64,000 nt of DNA, taken from NCBI RefSeq assembly GCF_024137965.1, contig NZ_CP099975.1, forward strand, positions 3,224,001 to 3,288,000. Reading direction: 5' to 3'. The notes beneath the pieces are model-generated. The model was not told the DNA's origin and did not search any database. It saw nothing but the letters and a program-made list of their open reading frames with translations. This DNA comes from Halomonas sp. Y3 (GTDB lineage: Bacteria; Pseudomonadota; Gammaproteobacteria; Pseudomonadales; Halomonadaceae). Position numbers and translations under genes: made by a program. Below, piece after piece: positions 62,221-64,000 of this stretch (within the stretch, counting starts at the first letter, position 1; the number at the start of each line of letters is the position of its first letter).

Positions 62221-62796
62221 TCACGGCTGACGAAAGGCGCCAAGCCCCTTCCAGTCCTCCAGGTCCAGCTCGGGCTTCTCCGCTCGGAAGCGGCCATAGA
62301 GCTCGATGCCCTGAGGGTCCTCGAGGATCTCCACCTGCACGCCCCGCTCTCTCAGCAGCGCCTCGGTGCCCGAGGCGTTGGTGATATCCCCCACCACCAC
62401 CCGGGCGAAGCCGCGCATGTAAAGCAGAGTGGCGCAGATGTCGCAGGGGCTCAGGGAGGTGAAGAGCGTGGTGCGGCTGAAGTCGAGGCGCCCGGCGTCG
62501 CGAATGGCGGCGGTCTCGCCATGGTTGTAGGGGTGGCTCTCCTGCACCAGGGTGTTATGCCCCTTGCCGACGATGTGACGACTCTCGTTGTCGATGATCA
62601 CCGCGCCGATGGGGCAGCCGCCCTCATCGTAGCTCTTGCGGGCCAGCAGCACGGCGATGCGCATCAGGTCGGCATCGCTCAGGCGACGCGTGAAGGCGTC
62701 GTCCATCAGCACCGGCAGGCTTGCGGTGGGCATATGGGCGATGGCGGACAGGGCCGCCTCGGTCACTTCCGTTTCGCCGTTCAGCAGCGTCTCCAT
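62221..62796 (-). CDS. Cytosine/nucleoside deaminase-family protein
   Basis: A 191-residue zinc deaminase. Zinc ligands and catalytic Glu are in NHGETAAIRDAG (H-x-E form) and SLSPCDICATLLYM (PCxxC). CPIGAVIIDN precedes them. It resembles the yeast-type cytosine deaminase or guanine deaminase group more than TadA; the substrate is unproven. ATG 62796 has GAGGA 8 bases upstream; a GTG at 62802 is an alternative. Confidence 0.87.
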   Translation of the reverse strand: METLLNGETEVTEAALSAIAHMPTASLPVLMDDAFTRRLSDADLMRIAVLLARKSYDEGGCPIGAVIIDNESRHIVGKGHNTLVQESHPYNHGETAAIRDAGRLDFSRTTLFTSLSPCDICATLLYMRGFARVVVGDITNASGTEALLRERGVQVEILEDPQGIELYGRFRAEKPELDLEDWKGLGAFRQP

Positions 62797-62829
62797 GGGC
62801 ACTCCTCGGTTGATCCTGTTCGCTCGGAA

Positions 62830-63561
62830 TCACTTCATCTCGAAGCCGCGCTTGACCAGGAACTCCCGCATATGGGGGCGCAGCTTGGTATCGAAGAGCG
62901 GCGTGAGGTTCTGCGACCAGGTGCTCTGCTTGTTGCCGCCCTTACGCGACTGGTAGTAGGCGTGCATGGTGTCGTCGAAGGCGGCCACCAGCTCGCGGTC
63001 GTCGCTGTAGGTATCCTCCTTGAGGACCGCTTCCACCGGCAGGCGGGGCTTGACGTCCGGCTCATGGGCCGGGTAGCCGAGGCACATGCCGAACACCGGA
63101 TACACATGGTCCGGCAGGCCCAGCAGGTCGCTGATCGCCTGGGGGTTGTTGCGCACGCCGCCGATATAGCAGATGCCGAGCCCCGCGGATTCCGCCGCCA
63201 CGGCCACGTTCTGGGCCATCAGGGCGGTGTCCACGGTGGCTACCAGCAGCTGCTCGGTCATGCCGCGCACCACCCGGGCACCGGTGCGCTCGGCGGCCTC
63301 GGTGGGGCGCTTCATGTCGGCACAGAACATCAGGAAGGCACCGCAGCTGGCCACATAGCCCTGGCCGCCGGCCAGCTCGGCGATCTTCTCGCGATTCTCG
63401 GGGCGCGTCACGTGAATGACCGTATAGGCCTGCACGTGGCTGGAGGTGGCGGCTCCCTGGCCGGCGCGGATCAGCTCCTCGAGAAGCTCCCGGGAGACCG
63501 GCTGGTCGGTGAACTTGCGAATGGAGCGGTGGGACTTGAGCAGTTCGATGGTGGGGTTCAT
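62830..63561 (-). CDS. NfsA-type FMN nitroreductase
   Basis: A 243-residue flavin oxidoreductase: NPTIELLKSHRSIRKFTDQPV at the start, AGQGAATSSHVQAYTVIHV, MAQNVAVAAESAGLGICYIGGVRNNPQAISDLLGLPDHVYPVFGMCLGYP and the NADPH-site tail. NfsA proteins reduce nitroaromatics, quinones and chromate with NADPH. It is 33 bases upstream of the deaminase gene, probably one operon. CGAGG lies before ATG 63561. Confidence 0.9.
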   Translation of the reverse strand: MNPTIELLKSHRSIRKFTDQPVSRELLEELIRAGQGAATSSHVQAYTVIHVTRPENREKIAELAGGQGYVASCGAFLMFCADMKRPTEAAERTGARVVRGMTEQLLVATVDTALMAQNVAVAAESAGLGICYIGGVRNNPQAISDLLGLPDHVYPVFGMCLGYPAHEPDVKPRLPVEAVLKEDTYSDDRELVAAFDDTMHAYYQSRKGGNKQSTWSQNLTPLFDTKLRPHMREFLVKRGFEMK

Positions 63562-63664
63562 GGGGCCTCGCTGGCACGATGGAGGGGGAAACGCCTCTAC
63601 ATTAACGCTTTCCTCTCGCCGCTGCAGGCCCGCGCGGCATCTCGCACGAGGCAGATCCAGCGCA

Positions 63665-63690
63665 GAAAAAAGGGGCGGCAAGGCCGCCCC
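63665..63690 (-). terminator. Rho-independent terminator of the aldehyde dehydrogenase gene
   Basis: On the minus strand, GGGGCGGC pairs with GCCGCCCC (63672-63690, three-base loop) and is followed by a run of T (63665-63671). It lies 35 bases after the aldehyde dehydrogenase stop. Confidence 0.9.
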
Positions 63691-63725
63691 TAAACCACCA
63701 CACGAGTGTCATCAGGGAGTGTCGA

Positions 63726-64000
63726 TCAGAAGAAGCCCAGCGGGTTGGTGTCATAGCTCACCAGCAGGTTCTTGGTCTGCTGGTAGTGCTCGAGCGCCAC
63801 CTTGTGGGTCTCGCGGCCGACGCCGGACTTCTTGTAGCCGCCGAAGGCGGCGTGGGCCGGGTACTGGTGGTAGCAGTTGGTCCACACCCGGCCGGCCTGG
63901 ATGCCGCGCCCCATGCGGAAGGCGACGTTGATGTCGCGGCTCCACACCCCGGCGCCGAGGCCGAACTCGGTGTCGTTGGCGATGGCCAGCGCCTCGGCCT
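63726..64000 (-). CDS. Aldehyde dehydrogenase, C-terminal part (cut by window end)
   Basis: The last 91 residues of an NAD-dependent aldehyde dehydrogenase: [72 protein letters not shown] and the terminal GFF. The sequence is of the AldB/ExaC acetaldehyde dehydrogenase type ([19 protein letters not shown]). The catalytic cysteine lies beyond the window. Confidence 0.93.
   Translation of the reverse strand, partial: AEALAIANDTEFGLGAGVWSRDINVAFRMGRGIQAGRVWTNCYHQYPAHAAFGGYKKSGVGRETHKVALEHYQQTKNLLVSYDTNPLGFF

Overview
The window looks like chromosome from a halophilic gammaproteobacterium of the Halomonas type. This is inferred from very GC-rich core genes (recBCD, ogt, MFS, nitroreductase), strong GGAGG ribosome binding sites and REP-like palindromes; no rRNA or tRNA gene is present to confirm it. 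The core is broken between about 19.1 and 51.2 kb by lower-GC accessory DNA full of insertion sequences.

Layout. (1) 0.2-6.6 kb: a haem-acquisition locus on the minus strand, with an ECF sigma factor, FecR-type anti-sigma, haem oxygenase, TonB receptor HasR and haemophore HasA. A Nudix gene on the other strand sits between the haem oxygenase gene and hasR. (2) 6.7-9.2 kb: ogt, an EamA exporter and a divergent LysR regulator. (3) 9.2-19.0 kb: recC-recB-recD with overlapping stop and start codons. recB and recD carry palindromic repeat elements inside their reading frames. (4) 19.0-27.5 kb: an unrecognised minus-strand cassette: AraC regulator, prephenate-dehydratase-like protein, DUF2000 protein, formylglycine-generating-enzyme-like protein, molybdopterin oxidoreductase, LysE exporter, membrane desaturase, second LysE exporter. 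IS66 has split the desaturase with a perfect 8-bp target duplication. (5) 27.6-30.6 kb: an HTH-cupin-methyltransferase fusion coupled to azlC-azlD. (6) 30.8-35.3 kb: an IS pile-up (IS630 remnant, IS3 with an IS21 inside it), then a truncated DUF2075 helicase. (7) 36.9-42.5 kb: LysR, a DASS anion transporter, a fluoroacetate-dehalogenase-like hydrolase and a LeuCD-type dehydratase, a likely catabolic operon. (8) 42.5-51.1 kb: an IS3, an IS91 and a nested IS256/IS3 that splits a KAP-family P-loop NTPase gene. (9) 51.2-64 kb: core-like genes again, including an MFS exporter, an IsdG-like monooxygenase, two tandem copies of a 74-residue protein each with a conserved structured leader and its own terminator, a TonB receptor/dihaem peroxidase/pentapeptide operon, a deaminase, a nitroreductase and the end of an aldehyde dehydrogenase gene.

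How it works together. The haem locus has the parts of a cell-surface signalling loop: HasA delivers haem to HasR, the STN domain of HasR signals through FecR to the sigma factor, and haem oxygenase releases the iron. The HasA exporter genes are not in the window. RecBCD is complete. Most recent rearrangement is IS-driven: I could rebuild four interrupted genes in frame from target duplications (desaturase/IS66, IS3 transposase/IS21, KAP NTPase/IS256, IS256 transposase/IS3). The best candidates for undescribed biology are the 19.3-27.5 kb export cassette, the duplicated leader-plus-small-protein units at 56.5-57.8 kb, and the repeat elements coded inside recB and recD.
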